Below, piece after piece: positions 33,539 through 44,343 of a stretch of 64,000 nucleotides of DNA (position 1 is its first letter; each line of letters starts with the position of its first letter). The translations under genes were made by a program, and so were the position numbers. The DNA is taken from NCBI GenBank assembly GCA_023105745.1, contig JALGQZ010000009.1:48451967-48515966 (forward strand), written 5' to 3'. The notes beneath the pieces were generated by a model. It did not search any database. It was not told the origin of the DNA and worked only from the letters and a program-made list of their open reading frames with translations. This DNA comes from Austropuccinia psidii. Taxonomy: Eukaryota > Basidiomycota > Pucciniomycetes > Pucciniales > Sphaerophragmiaceae.

Positions 33539-36152
33539 GTCACAGGGGCTCTTGGGAATAGCAATAGTGGCCTGGAGCTCAGAAATCAGGGAGATCACTT
33601 GGAAGACTGCAGAGAATTAGAAAATAAAATAACAGAGAGATGTCTCTAATACAATATTAAAGTGCAAAAATGAGATTCAATAAGCAAAAAAAAGTCAACC
33701 AGTTAAGTCCTTAATCACTGATTCAAATTTCCAGAAATAGTAATGGAATTAGTAAAGGAACTGACTACCAATATCCACTGACAGGAAAACAAAGAAAGGT
33801 TCTTCATGACTGACGTGATAATATCAGTATTCATATAAAAAATGAAAGAAAATAAAGATAACAGAAAATTGTAGTATACTAACTCATTGGGGGAGAAAAC
33901 CCTGCTATATATAAAAAGCTGAGAGATTGAATCTTTAATGCTTAAAACCTATATATATGAAGTCTTTAGGCTGTACCGACTAATTTGGGAAATACAGACT
34001 ACCATAATTTGAAAATTGTCAGCCTATGACTCAAAACCAGAGCACAAGCATGACAGCCAAAATACCATAAACCAATGGTATAGCCAAGATACCACCAAAA
34101 CATGGAGCTGAGCCAAATTAGCTCAAAAGGCATCAAAAGAAAGAGGAAACTCACCCCTTTTGAAATATACAAGTCCCATCATCATAGGACAAAGAATAAC
34201 AAAGTTATTCATGCTCAAAGTTATTGCTGAGCATAAACCTTAATTTTCACCTCTCATCTGAAATACATAGTAAGAGGCTTAACCACATAAAATTGGTATG
34301 CAATTTGAAGCTCTAGGTCAGGGCTATCCAATGGTACCAGTCAAACAGAGCTAGCACCAGTATTACAGACGTTATGGTCAAATTCAGGCCAAATAAAGGT
34401 GAACAAAACATTCACCTCTCATCTAACTTCTACAGTTTTAGTGTGAGATACCTAAAGTGGGGTCTTTTTGGAAAGAGCACAATCTGGGCTATCTGTTGGT
34501 GTCATCCATTTCCTCATATCTCAACTAGAACAAAAGGCATGGGGCAAACAAGCCCAATACAGCTTTTGCCCAAAATATGCATATGTACAAAAGATCTTGT
34601 ACATGGAATAACTTTGTCATATTTAATGATAACCATATCAAATAAGGTACAATTGTGTAGAAAACATACAGGGATACACACTGAGCCCATTTTGAGGTTG
34701 ATATCTCAAAAACTGACAAAGTTATGGCTGTTTTAAGGTCAAAATCCCACATTTTGTCCAATAAAGTCTTACCATGGGATAATATCCCATAACCATGCTT
34801 ATGAGGTGTCAAACAGATGAAGAAGCATGTTTATACTTCAATACCTTATAGGTCAGTCAATACTGGGGTCCCATACAGTGTCTGTACAGCATCCTACGCG
34901 TCATACACGTCAGAAGAGGGCTATGTGGTCCCCAGATGAAAGGTTTCATACCGTATTGGTGAAAACTGCCCAGATGTGGCTTCAAAACCACATATGAGCC
35001 CAATACAGGCTATACAGGTCCTTGCAAGCCACAATCCTGTCTCAGAGAGTGAAAAAATCTTCACTTTCTCTACGTGGAAAGGTCTAATAGCCCTTCCACC
35101 CCATTTCAGGATAAAAATGAGGATTTTCACAGCCAGAAATGCTTTCCTCATCCTGCTCTTGAAACCCCTACATAGTAAACTGTCAAAAACAGTTTTAATC
35201 TTGGGTAATAAACAGGTATAATTATAATATTAATTATTGTAGCCTTTATTATTGTAACCCAACAGGTAAAGCTGCACCCAGGGCTTTCAACAGCGCTCAC
35301 CACCACTATATTTCATATAGTAAAGCCCTTTTATTCTTAAATCAAAACATATTTAACTCTTATAACTCTTTTTAAATCCTTTTTTACCATGTCATAGTCA
35401 TAGTTAAAAGTTGTAAATACATTTTAATACTTTTATGATAGACTCAGCCTGACAAAAGTAAACTGGGTTTAACAATCTTCTCAGTGACTGAAACTGGAAT
35501 AAACACCTCCAATAAACTTGTGATATTGACACCATTAGATTTCTGGTGAAAAAAATATTCATAATGGTGTATAACACCATTTATGGTACATTTGGTTATT
35601 GTAGGAAAAATATTGCCAAAGTTATCTGGAACGGATTACCAGGAGAAAGGTGAGAGAGCAAAGAGTGTTGGGTGGTTTCAGGGCTAGCAGAAGCTCTTGG
35701 AAAAGTTTTGCTTTTTTGGAACAAACAGGATTGTATGGGCTTGAAACTGACTTTTTCACAAAGTGCATGAACTGTGCAAATTGGGAAATTGAGCCACAAA
35801 TAGTTTAATATGGCCATTTGGGCATATTTCCCATGTTTCATGGGAAAAATGCACAAAAGGGTGAAAAATGTAAAAAACTGAAATTGGAGCTTAAAACGCA
35901 TAATACAGTCTTTTTTTCTGTATTTTGCCTGTTGGCTGGGAAATTCCCAAAAGTGCCCACAAAGGGCCTGATGATGGTTAAGAGGCCAGGTTGGTTCCAG
36001 ATGATGAAATGGCCATAAAAAGCCAATAAGGTGAAAGTTCCCAATTTTTCCAGACAATGATGGATATGGCCAAATTCTCATAAATTGGATATAGTATTGA
36101 AATTCTGGCAAATTGTACAAGAGTGTGATTGTCCATGGTTGTGAAAGCACCA
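33539..36152 (-). repeat. C-family 3' LTR, split by a solo family-B LTR
   Basis: The LTR parts are 35460-36152 and 33539-34016; the first base in sense is near 36152 and the last near 33539. The middle is the family-B insertion. The left part preserves the ordered LTR-C motifs (TCAATCTCTCAGC, then AATACTGATATTATCA, then GAGCCCCTGTGAC). It is much decayed compared with 20919-22462. Confidence 0.65.
34017..35454 (+). mobile_element. Solo family-B LTR
   Basis: 1,438 bp, TGTCAG...CTGACA, with no internal element sequence on either side. Flanks are AAAAT (34012-34016) and AAAGT (35455-35459), a target duplication with one change. Both sides are C-family LTR. It therefore arose by LTR-LTR recombination of a former family-B element. 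It retains an intact ACGT box (GCGTCATACACGTCAG near 34899) that is eroded in A's LTRs. Confidence 0.85.
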
Positions 36153-36294
36153 CAAGCTTTAATGATGAGCTCCTAAGCCCCAATACCAGGTAGAGCCTAT
36201 TGGAGATAATTGGCATGAGTTTGAGGAAGGGATTCAAGGAGGAGTAATCAAGAGAAAAATTTGAAACTGATATTGAGAATTTAGGATGTTACAT

Positions 36295-36425
36295 TGTGGT
36301 ATTCCATACCAATTACACCAGTCTCAAGCTTACTGGATGTAAAAAAAGATGAAAATGAAATTGTGTAATAAAAAATTAGAAGAAAATAGGGAAAATGAAT
36401 CACTTCAGAGGGTGAAATAAAATTC
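36295..36425 (+). repeat. Scrap of a T-like LTR
   Basis: Starts TGTGGTATTCCATACC, matching the sense start of element T's LTR (reverse strand of 14727), and continues with weaker similarity (CCAGT.TCAAG, then AGAAGAAAA and AATGAATCA.TT). It begins exactly where C-family 3' UTR homology stops. Confidence 0.5.
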
Positions 36426-36975
36426 AGTCAAACAAACAATAAATCAATTCAAATCAAATATGGATGATCTTGAAGAATTAAATAATAAATAAATAAATTT
36501 CTTTAATGACAATTCAAGGTCTTGAGGAATCAATCAGTCAACTCAATATCTTCAGGAATAAAAATCAATCAATTGTCAAAAATCAATTTTTGAGGATAAA
36601 TCAGTTATCTTGAGGAATTCAAAAGTCAATCAGTCCAATCCAAACAAAATCCTGAATCACTGAATCAATAACCCAAATCAATCCCAATCAATGGACCAAT
36701 CAATTGACCAATCAATAACTCCTGATAAGACCTGAATAAACAAACAAAGAGAAATATGACTTTTAGAAAAAAATGAAGTGAAATGAGATGGTCATCAATG
36801 ATTAAGAAATAAAAAGAATCAAATTTCATATTAATACAATGAATGAGATGAAAATTGATGAGAAAAAATCATCATGAGAAATCATAAGATCATAAAAGAG
36901 TCATAATTTGATGAATGAGGGAAATGAAGTTGAATTAATGAAAAGAAATAATCAAATATGAGTAAATTAATTTAA

Positions 36976-37690
36976 TGTAACAGGGGCTCTTATAAGTGAA
37001 GAGGGCCTGGCACTCAGTAAACTGGGACTTACTTAGGGAGGCTCAGGATATGGTAAGAAAAATACACTTAAGAGTGTTATGAGATTAATTACTATATAAA
37101 AGAATGTAAGAAAAGCTGAAACAAAGACTTGGAGTAAGAATAAAAGAGCCAACCACAAACAAGTCTAGTTCCACTATTTCAACCTGTCAGAATGGAAAGA
37201 GAAGGGTTAATAAGGATATGGCCACCCAACTCATACTGTACAGGCAAAGAAAGAAAAATGGCTAAGACTAACTGAAAATCAAATAAGTAAAATACCCAAA
37301 AATAAGGATAAGAATAATTATAAAATAATAAATATACCAAAATAATTAACGGGGAAGAAAGAGGGGCTGGTATATGTGAGAATCACCCGCCCTGATCCAG
37401 ACAGAAAATTTTCATGAGAAGACTTGATGATTGAATTGAGTCTGGCCAATACAGGTCCTGTATGGTTGTACAGGATCTGTACAAGAGGATTGGTTGTATT
37501 GAGTGATCATACAGTTTGGGGATGGTGTATCCAAGCTGTACAAGTATTGACAGGCTGTATGAATGTTTCAGCAAAGAAGATTGCCAAAACTGAATGCTGA
37601 TACACATAGTGGATTTGCTGGTTTGAGGTGTTTGAGTGGGTGTAAGTTTGAATACCTTTACCCCTCATTAGTGGTTGTTACACAGGCCTG
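36976..37690 (-). repeat. Truncated C-family 5' LTR, minus strand
   Basis: Sense end GAGCCCCTGTTACA at 36976, followed by a leader like that of C'. It carries CACATATACCAGCC near 37380 as in LTR C. The start of the LTR is missing: the sequence changes into the tail of a plus-strand C-family LTR at about 37690. Confidence 0.65.
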
Positions 37691-37715
37691 CTTCACTTAG
37701 AAGAGCCCCTGTGGT

Positions 37716-38429
37716 ATTAAATTAATGAACTCATATTTTATTCTTTCTTTTCATTCATTTAACTTCATTTCTCTCATTCATCAAATTATGACTCTTTTAT
37801 GATCTTATGATTTCTCATGATTATGATTTTTTCTCATCAATGTTGATCTCATTCATTATATTCATATGAAATTTGATTCTTTTCATTTCTTAATCATAGC
37901 TGACCATCTCATTTAACTTCATTTTTTACCTCAAATCAAATTTCTCTTTGTTTGTTCATTCAGGTCTTATCAGAAGTTATTGATTGGTTAATTGATTGGT
38001 TAATTGATTGGAATTCATTTGGGATATTGATTCAGAGATTCAGGATTTTATTTGGATTGGACTGATTGACTTTTCAATTCCTCAAGATAGCTTATTTATC
38101 CTCAATAATTGATTTTTGATTGTTTATTGACTTTGATTCCTGAAGATATTGATTTTCCTGATTGATTCCTCAAGACCTTGAATTGGCATTGAAAAAATTG
38201 ATCAATTGGTAGATTTATTATTTAATTCTTCAAGATTATTGATATTGTATTTGAATTGATTGTTGATATTGGTTGAATTGATTGATTGATTGTTTGATTT
38301 AATTTGATTTCTCCTCAAGACTGTTCATTGATTCCTCAAGATCATCAATATTTTATTGATTATTGATTTTGCCAAGCTTTGATTCCTTTTGTGAAGTATC
38401 ATCAAGTATTTATTCTTGATTTTCCAACA
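37716..38429 (+). other. Leader of element C', AT-rich
   Basis: Non-coding, with recurrent TTGATT and CAAGAT motifs. It forms a long inverted repeat with about 36430-36975, because that segment is the same leader of a C-family copy in opposite orientation. Confidence 0.7.
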
Positions 38430-39665
38430 ATGCCAGTTCAGCATAGCCCTCCAGCCAATAATACTAGATCTCAAAGAAATCCAGCTGTTCTCACTCCTAC
38501 AGCAAGGATTCCTCTTTACCGCACCCCATCAGTTCATCAACTGAGTGCAAATTTGGACAGAGGACAACCAATGGAAGGAGAAGCACCATCAAGAAGGGGG
38601 GGATGAAATCAAGAAGATCAACATCTTTTTCTGGCCTCTGGGGTGGCTAACCTGGCATGTCTGAAGGTGCAAGAGCAAGATTTGGGAAAGCTGAATATGA
38701 GGAGGGGGAGGAGTCTGAAGGAACTGAAGTGGCTACTTCCTTAGCAGGTGCCCATGAGGCTTCTGAGGCTGTAAATCTAGCCCAGTCTAATCAAACTATT
38801 GTCTCTCAAGCTGAACCACATTTCCCAAGATGATGGAGCAGATGGCTCAATTCATGAAGCAACTCACTCAAGAAGTTGCTCCCAGGGAAAATTCCAAAGC
38901 CGCTGAATTCAAGACTCCATCAATGAAGGCACCTGATTCTTTTGATGGTACTTTGACTCATAAATTGAGAGAATTTATCCAATCCTGTCAATTGATTTTC
39001 CACAATGATTCAACCAATTTCTTCTCTGAAAGGAAGAAAGTTATGTAGTCAACTTCTTTTCTCACTGGTAGGGCTGGCAAATGGATTGAAACCTATCTCT
39101 CCAATATTTCCAATGAAGATCCTTCCTATCTCCTCAATAATTGGTAGTTATTTGAAATTCAATTATTCACTCTGTTTGGTGATCCCAATGAAGTCAGGAA
39201 AGCTGAACAACAGTTGGACAATTTGAGGATGAAGGAAAGTGGTCATGTATCCTAGTACATTGCTTATTTCAGAGGCTTAATGTCAAGAATTGGAGATTGA
39301 AGGGAAAGAGCTTACATTCATGTTTAGAGAAGAGGATTGGAATCAAGAATATTGGACCAGTTGGCTTCCTACCCTGGTAAATTTGATGCTTTTCAAAAAC
39401 TCATGGACATTACCCCGGAATTAGATACCAAATACCCTGAGAGACAGAAGGAGAAGAGTAGTCATCAAGAAAAGGAGCCTCCTGTTACTGGATCCAATTC
39501 TTCAAGGCCTCCTCAAGACTCATCCTCAAAAAGGCCTCACCATATAAAGAACAAGAAGTGCAAGCTATTTCAAGCTTCAAAGGACACACCCCATTCTGCT
39601 CTGCTTAATAAGGACAATAAATTACTCAGTTCTGAAAAGGAGAGGAGGATCGAAGAAGGGCCTTG
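38430..39665 (+). pseudogene. Gag of element C', heavily decayed
   Basis: ATG 38430 begins MPVQHSPPANNTRSQRNPAV. Recognisable Gag core at 38830-39430 (AEFKTPSMKAPDSFDGT, FTLFGDPNEVRKAEQQLDNL, RILDQLASYPGKFDAFQKLM), crossed by at least five stops (for example TAG at about 39046, 39148 and 39254). The region before the zinc knuckle ends at a TGA at about 39664. Same protein family as 23231-24567. Confidence 0.8.
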
Positions 39666-39739
39666 AAAAATGCTTCAAGAGACCTCAGAACAAGCCTGAC
39701 TCATCAAGAGGCTCCCCTAGAAAACAGGGAAAAGCCTGA

Positions 39740-40336
39740 GTGGGGATCATGATGTGTTCAAAGGTTCTCACCTATTTCCTTCAAGAGCACAATTGTGCAC
39801 TCTGAGTACTAGTGTCAAGAAATCTTTAAATTTTCTTACTTTTTCTTCAATCTCTGATATTTTTCATAATATTCTCATTGATTCTGGTGCTAAAAACTCT
39901 TTGATTGCAAAGAATTGTGTTTTCAAGTAATAATTGACTATGTCAGAGCTCCCTGAAAATATTCCTCTTTTCATTCTGGATTCAAATGAATCCCCTTCTA
40001 TGTTCATAACCCATTATACCAAGTGGGTAGTTGACTTGCCTTCCTCTCCAAGCTTTGAATGGGACTTTTTCATCATAGATTAACCCAAATGACAAGACCT
40101 GATATTGGGCTATGCTTTCCTCTACAATTTTAATCCTATTATTGATTGGAAAAATGGACTGATCAACCATGATTCTAGTCATAAGAATTCTAGTGGGATT
40201 AAATATTCTGCTAGTAATGCCTCAGCCACTGCTATCAACAGTGTTGCTCTGGTTGGTGAACTTAAGACACCTTCCCTTCCATCCTGCCATCTCCGTCATT
40301 ACTTAAATCAAGATATGAGGTTTTCAAATAGATAAA
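39740..40336 (+). pseudogene. Protease region of element C'
   Basis: Contains ILIDSGAKNSLIAKN (active-site DSG near 39876-39890), then a TAA, and later the decayed counterpart of C's protease end (FLYNFNPIIDWKNGLI near 40120). Several stops; not translatable as one protein. Confidence 0.65.
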
Positions 40337-40439
40337 ATATGTTGGAGAAGATGTTGCTACATCTTCACTTCATCTCTTTCAAGGGGATATGGACCTTCCT
40401 CCCTAATCTATTCATGCCTTCCTGGGGGAGAAGTGGGAT

Positions 40440-41448
40440 GAGGGGGAAGAGCCAGAAGAAATTGAAACTGTGTTGAAGGTAGTCCCTCCTGCTTATCACC
40501 AGTATTTGGATGTATTTTGAAAAGTGAAAGCAGGGAAACTTCCTCTACACTGCTCCTGTGATCATCATATTGAACTGGAGGGTCTTCTACCTCCAGTTGG
40601 TGTTATCTACTCATTATAAAATCAAGAGTCAGAAACACTGTGGGTCTACATTTCTGAGAATGTGGAGAAAGGTTTCATAAGGCCAAGCTCCTCTTCAACA
40701 GAAAAACCTGTCCTTTTCGTCAAGAAAAAGGATGGAGGCCTTCATATGTGTGTTGACTACTGCAAATTCGATGCTGTCACTAGGAAGAACAGGTACCCTG
40801 CCCCTCCTATGAACCAGCTCCCTACCATATTCAATGGTTCCACTATGTTCTCCACAATAGATCTGTGTGGTGCATATAATCTCTTGTGAAGCAAAGAGGG
40901 GATGAGTACATAACTGCCTTCAAGACAAGTATGGTATTATGAGTATTTGGTTATGCCATTTGGCCTTACCAATTCTCAAGCTTCTTTCCAGAATCTTGTG
41001 AATGATATATTTACATATTTCTTGATTATTTTTGTTGTAGTTTATCTAGATGATATTATGGTATTTTCTAGCTCTGAGAAGGAACATGTCAATGATGTGG
41101 CCTCTGTCCTCCAAATACTGAGGGACAATAATTTGTTTGCCAAAGCCTCCAAGTGTTGAATAGTTGGGCTATTTTGTTTCAAGTGATGGCCTCAAGATGG
41201 ATTGCTCAAAGGTTCAGAAAATCCTCAAGTGGCCTTAGCCAAACAACATCAAGGCTCTTCAATCCTTCCTTGGATTTGCCAATTTGTATCATTGTTTCAT
41301 TAAGAATTACTCCAAATGAATCACTGCTCTCACGTCCCTCCTCATAAAAGAATATCTTTTTATCACCAATGCTGAAGCTCTTAGTCAGTTTCAAATACTC
41401 AAAGAAGCATTCACCAGGGCTCCTGTCCTTTCCCATTTCAATGCTTCC
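40440..41448 (+). pseudogene. Reverse transcriptase and start of RNase H of element C'
   Basis: Open pieces at 40662-40889 (KGFIRPSSSSTEKPVLFVKK, then MCVDYCKFDAVTRKNRYPAPP) and 40947-41159 (MPFGLTNSQASFQNLVND, catalytic VVYLDDIMVFS, intact YLDD). Stops and frameshifts lie between them. The start of RNase H (APVLSHFNAS) is cut at 41448 by element D's LTR. Confidence 0.8.
41444..41448. repeat. Target-site duplication CTTCC, left copy (element D)
   Basis: CTTCC directly before TGTCAG. The same pentamer lies at 53733-53737 after D's right terminus, and the C' RNase H reading continues across the join. Confidence 0.9.
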
Positions 41449-42954
41449 TGTCAGCCTGTGACTCAAAACAGAGCACTAGCATGACATCCAACATACCATA
41501 AATAATGGTATGACAATTATTGAACAAACATAGTAAATACAAGTAATAAATAAGAGGAAAAATCTCCTCTTAAATTAAACACCAACCTTATCCAAACAGA
41601 ATAAGGAAACCTAGAGGAGAATAAACAAGTCAAAACCCTTATTTTCACCTCTCATCTAACTTATGCATATTTAAGTTACTCTATACCAAAATGGTGTTTT
41701 TCTTAAAACTCACATAGAGAGCTAAACAATGATATCATCCATGTTGCTGTAACACCACTACAACTGGAGATACCATATGACCTTTATTTTAAAACCAAGA
41801 CCCCCCTGAAAGTCAAAGAGGGCTTGTACAAAACTGTACAAAAGTATAACCAAATTAAAGATCTAAACAAGAGCTTTAATTTGAGACACCTTAGACCTCT
41901 GTATCTCTTAAATTGACTGAGGGATCTTGGTTCAAAGGTTTAACAACCAAAATACAGATATTCTGAAAACAACAATGTAAACAAACCCCTGTATCTTTGG
42001 CATACACTCATACAACTGTACAGTGTAATATACCAAACTGTAGACCTAATCAAGCCCTACGAGACTGTATCATCAGAATACAGATATCTTCCAAATTGAA
42101 GAAGATATCTGGTATGGAAGGTTTTGAAGCCTCATACTGATGTACAAAAATACATCCAAAAACTTAAAACCCTTATAACTTTTGCTATTTTAAAGAAGGG
42201 TAAACATGAAGCATACCAAATTTAAGAGCTCATTAAGCCCTTCAATTCTGTGCTCTTGGTTTCTTGATATCTTGAGAACTGACTGAGATATCCTGATTGG
42301 AAGGTTTTTCTAGCAATATATGACTGTATCAAACTTGTATCAAACAGTATTGCTCTCATACCTAAAATAATATACTTATGAAGATATAACCTCTCTAAAA
42401 TCATCATTATTGATCATACAGACACCAGAACAACGTCATCCAAGTGCTGACGTGGCAGGTGAAAAGTCTTTTCACCCTGTATTGATCCAGAATAATCATT
42501 TGTGGTTCCAAAACCACAATTCTGCCTCGATTGACGTCACAATTGACAATCCAGAACCACAGACTGATCATTGGAGTGAAAGGTTTCACTCCTCTGATGC
42601 ATTAAGAGTTAATAACTCTTGACAGTCTTGAAAGATATAAAAAGAAGGGTTTTTTCCTTGAAAACCCATCATCTTTATCTTATTATCCATATTCTTATGT
42701 GACAAAACTATTATCAATCAGTAGTGTCCTTAGAATTATCATTAAAGATCTAATTAGAATATAATTATTGTAGTACTTCTTTACAGTCAAAGATATTAGA
42801 GTATTGCAACCCAGGTCCTCAACAGACTCATCACAACTGTTACCACGTAGCAGTAGGACCTGAAGATTTAAATTTATTTGTTTTTTGACGTGTCACAGTC
42901 ATAATACTAGCTTGTAACTACATTTTATAGCTACTATATAGACTCACCCTGAGA
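41449..42954 (+). repeat. 5' LTR of element D
   Basis: 1,506 bp, begins TGTCAGCCTGTGACTCAAAACA and ends ACTCACCCTGAGA (one change from CTGACA). Closely matches 50215-51694 plus 53708-53732. Contains the promoter features listed separately. Confidence 0.9.
42433..42644 (+). promoter_or_regulatory. Putative LTR promoter: ACGT/CRE boxes and TATA
   Basis: Three ACGT cores, AACGTCAT (42433), TGACGTGG (42448) and the palindromic CRE TGACGTCA (42532-42539), precede a TATA box ATATAAAAAG (42635-42644). ACGT cores are classic bZIP/ATF-CREB sites. CpGs are otherwise very rare in this element. In the 3' LTR the second box has become TGACATGG, while the CRE is kept as TGACGTCA. Spacing and order suit a stress-responsive promoter, but factor and start site are inferred. 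Confidence 0.5.
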
Positions 42955-42957
42955 TTT

Positions 42958-42970
42958 TGGGGGCCTGGCC
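42958..42970 (+). other. Primer-binding site of element D
   Basis: TGGGGGCCTGGCC three bases after the LTR, identical to the sites in A and E. Confidence 0.75.
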
Positions 42971-43051
42971 GTGCTTTTTCAGCCTTATTGGACGTGTTTT
43001 GAACTGAATTAGGCGTAAAAATTCAGTTATTTAAAAGGTATTTTACTAACA

Positions 43052-43950
43052 GTGAGTAAAATTTTGAATTTTTCTTATTTTCTATTATTATCATTTTTTT
43101 ATATATATAATATAGCATCATATATTATATACATAATTTTTCTTTCTCCAAAAATATATATTACATATATTTTTGTTGAGAGTAAGAGTACAAATCCTCT
43201 TTATTTCATTATATTGCAATGATTTTCACGAAATTTGATAATAATACAACAGTATAATTCAACTTTCAATATAAATAATAATATAAAAACAGTATATTAC
43301 TTATTTTTTACTATTATTTTTCACCAAAGTGTGTGAAAACTAATAAAGAAACATTTATTAATAAATAATAAAATAATTTTTCATTATTTATAAGGAATAT
43401 TTTAATTAAATATTTCCTTTAAAACAAGACATCACTCAAATTGACGTGAAAACTTGTAATTGATTGATATTTTAATCAAAAACCAAGTGTTAAAATAAAT
43501 ATTATTTATAATATTTATAATAACAAATCAGATTTATTATAATTTAATAAATCTGACGTGTTTTTTCAAAGAAAAACAATAGTATGCAAGTGAATCATTC
43601 ACAAAACACTTGGATATTAAAGTTTTAATTCATAAAAACTCACATTAAGAAATATTAGTAATAATATTTATAACCAAATTTATTATAATTTAATAAATTT
43701 GATGTGTTTATACAAAAACATAATAATACCCAAGTGAATCATTCACAAAACACTTGGATATTACAGTTTTCACTTATAAAACATAAGTGAAAAGCTCAAA
43801 AACTGTTATTTTTCAATAAAAAACATATAAAAAAAACATATTATAATAAGAATACTTAAAAATTTCGAAAAATAACAGTAGAATTGAATAAAATCATTTT
43901 GTTTTATCACAAAATACTGATATACAATTTGAAATATCTTTTCTGAATAG
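43052..43950 (+). other. Leader intron of element D (predicted), with repeats
   Basis: Donor ACA|GTGAGT at 43051/43052 and acceptor CTGAATAG ending at 43950, with a branch-like ACTGAT near 43916. Joining A(43051) to TGGAAA makes ATGGAAAAAGAC, the gag start. Inside, a 144-bp direct repeat (CAAGTGAATCATTCACAAAA at 43587 and 43731) and the inverted repeat CAGATTTATTA/TAATAAATCTG (43529-43555) occur. No protein is encoded here. Confidence 0.45.
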
Positions 43951-44262
43951 TGGAAAAAGACTATATTCCATTAAAAACCCAGTCACAAGGAAATCCATCT
44001 GTGACAGCCTCAGAAGACAGAGAGGTGCTTCCGAAAACCAAGGGCAAGCAGAAAAGACACAGTGAAGTGACAATCAACTCAAAAGATTGGACACCAATAG
44101 CTGTGCCAAGGGCCAAAAAACCCAGAAAAGCTCCAACAAAGCCAGTTGGATCACAAAAACAAATTGAAAAACAGAAAATCACTGTTATCAACCCAGTTGT
44201 AAGCTCTAAAGGCAAATTGCCAAAGAGTATAGATCATAAATTTGTACAAGGGCATGCTAAAG
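43951..44262 (+). CDS. Gag exon 1 of element D (basic N-terminal region)
   Basis: About 104 codons, open, Lys/Ser/Pro-rich and basic (EKDYIPLKTQSQGNPSVTAS, later KITVINPVVSSKGKLPKSID). No ATG is present at the beginning of the homologous segment: D, A and E all have AG|TGGAA, which suggests that the start is completed by splicing. Without the next splice it ends in TAA at 44268. Orthologous exons lie at 18887 (A) and 62481 (E). Function: the N-terminal part of the particle protein by position; no named domain. Confidence 0.6.
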
Positions 44263-44343
44263 GTAAATAAACCTTGAAACATACAACATTTTTCATTGTC
44301 TGTCATTTTTGAACATTGTTAACATGACACCCCCACTTCTTAG
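44263..44343 (+). other. Gag intron of element D (81 bp, predicted)
   Basis: AAAG|GTAAATAAAC ... branch-like TTAAC ... CCACTTCTTAG|AGATC. Splicing removes the TAA at 44268 and joins G to AG, restoring one frame into exon 2. E has the same intron at 62181-62114 (68 bp, GTAAAT...CTCAG) with the same phase; A's 68-bp counterpart has a CT donor. Confidence 0.65.

Larger units (their letters stand above)
33539..37690 (-). mobile_element. Collapsed minus-strand C-family element
   Basis: Reading on the minus strand: a truncated 5' LTR (about 37690-36976), part of the AT-rich leader (36975 to about 36430), a short T-like LTR scrap (36295-36425), the last part of the internal 3' UTR (36294-36153), then the 3' LTR (36152-33539, interrupted). 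All coding sequence between leader and 3' UTR is gone. Matches to element C are clear at both LTR ends (GAGCCCCTGTGAC and TTTCACAACCATGG) and in the segment upstream of the 3' LTR (TTTTTCTCTTGAT). Confidence 0.7.

Noticed and set aside
35596..36237. 213-codon minus-strand ORF
   Set aside because: It runs through the C-family LTR relic and its upstream UTR; the same DNA is non-coding in element C. Open by chance.
37383..37607. 74-codon minus ORF with repeated TIQ/SIQ motifs
   Set aside because: It lies in the C-family LTR, where CTGTA/TACAG motifs recur; repeat-derived reading, not a gene.
23231..41448. RIP as the cause of stops in C and C'
   Set aside because: Stops arise from several kinds of change (TGG to TAG or TGA, indels, Tyr to TAA), and CpG loss is strand-symmetric. 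I see no clear CpA-to-TpA bias by eye; a dinucleotide computation would be needed.
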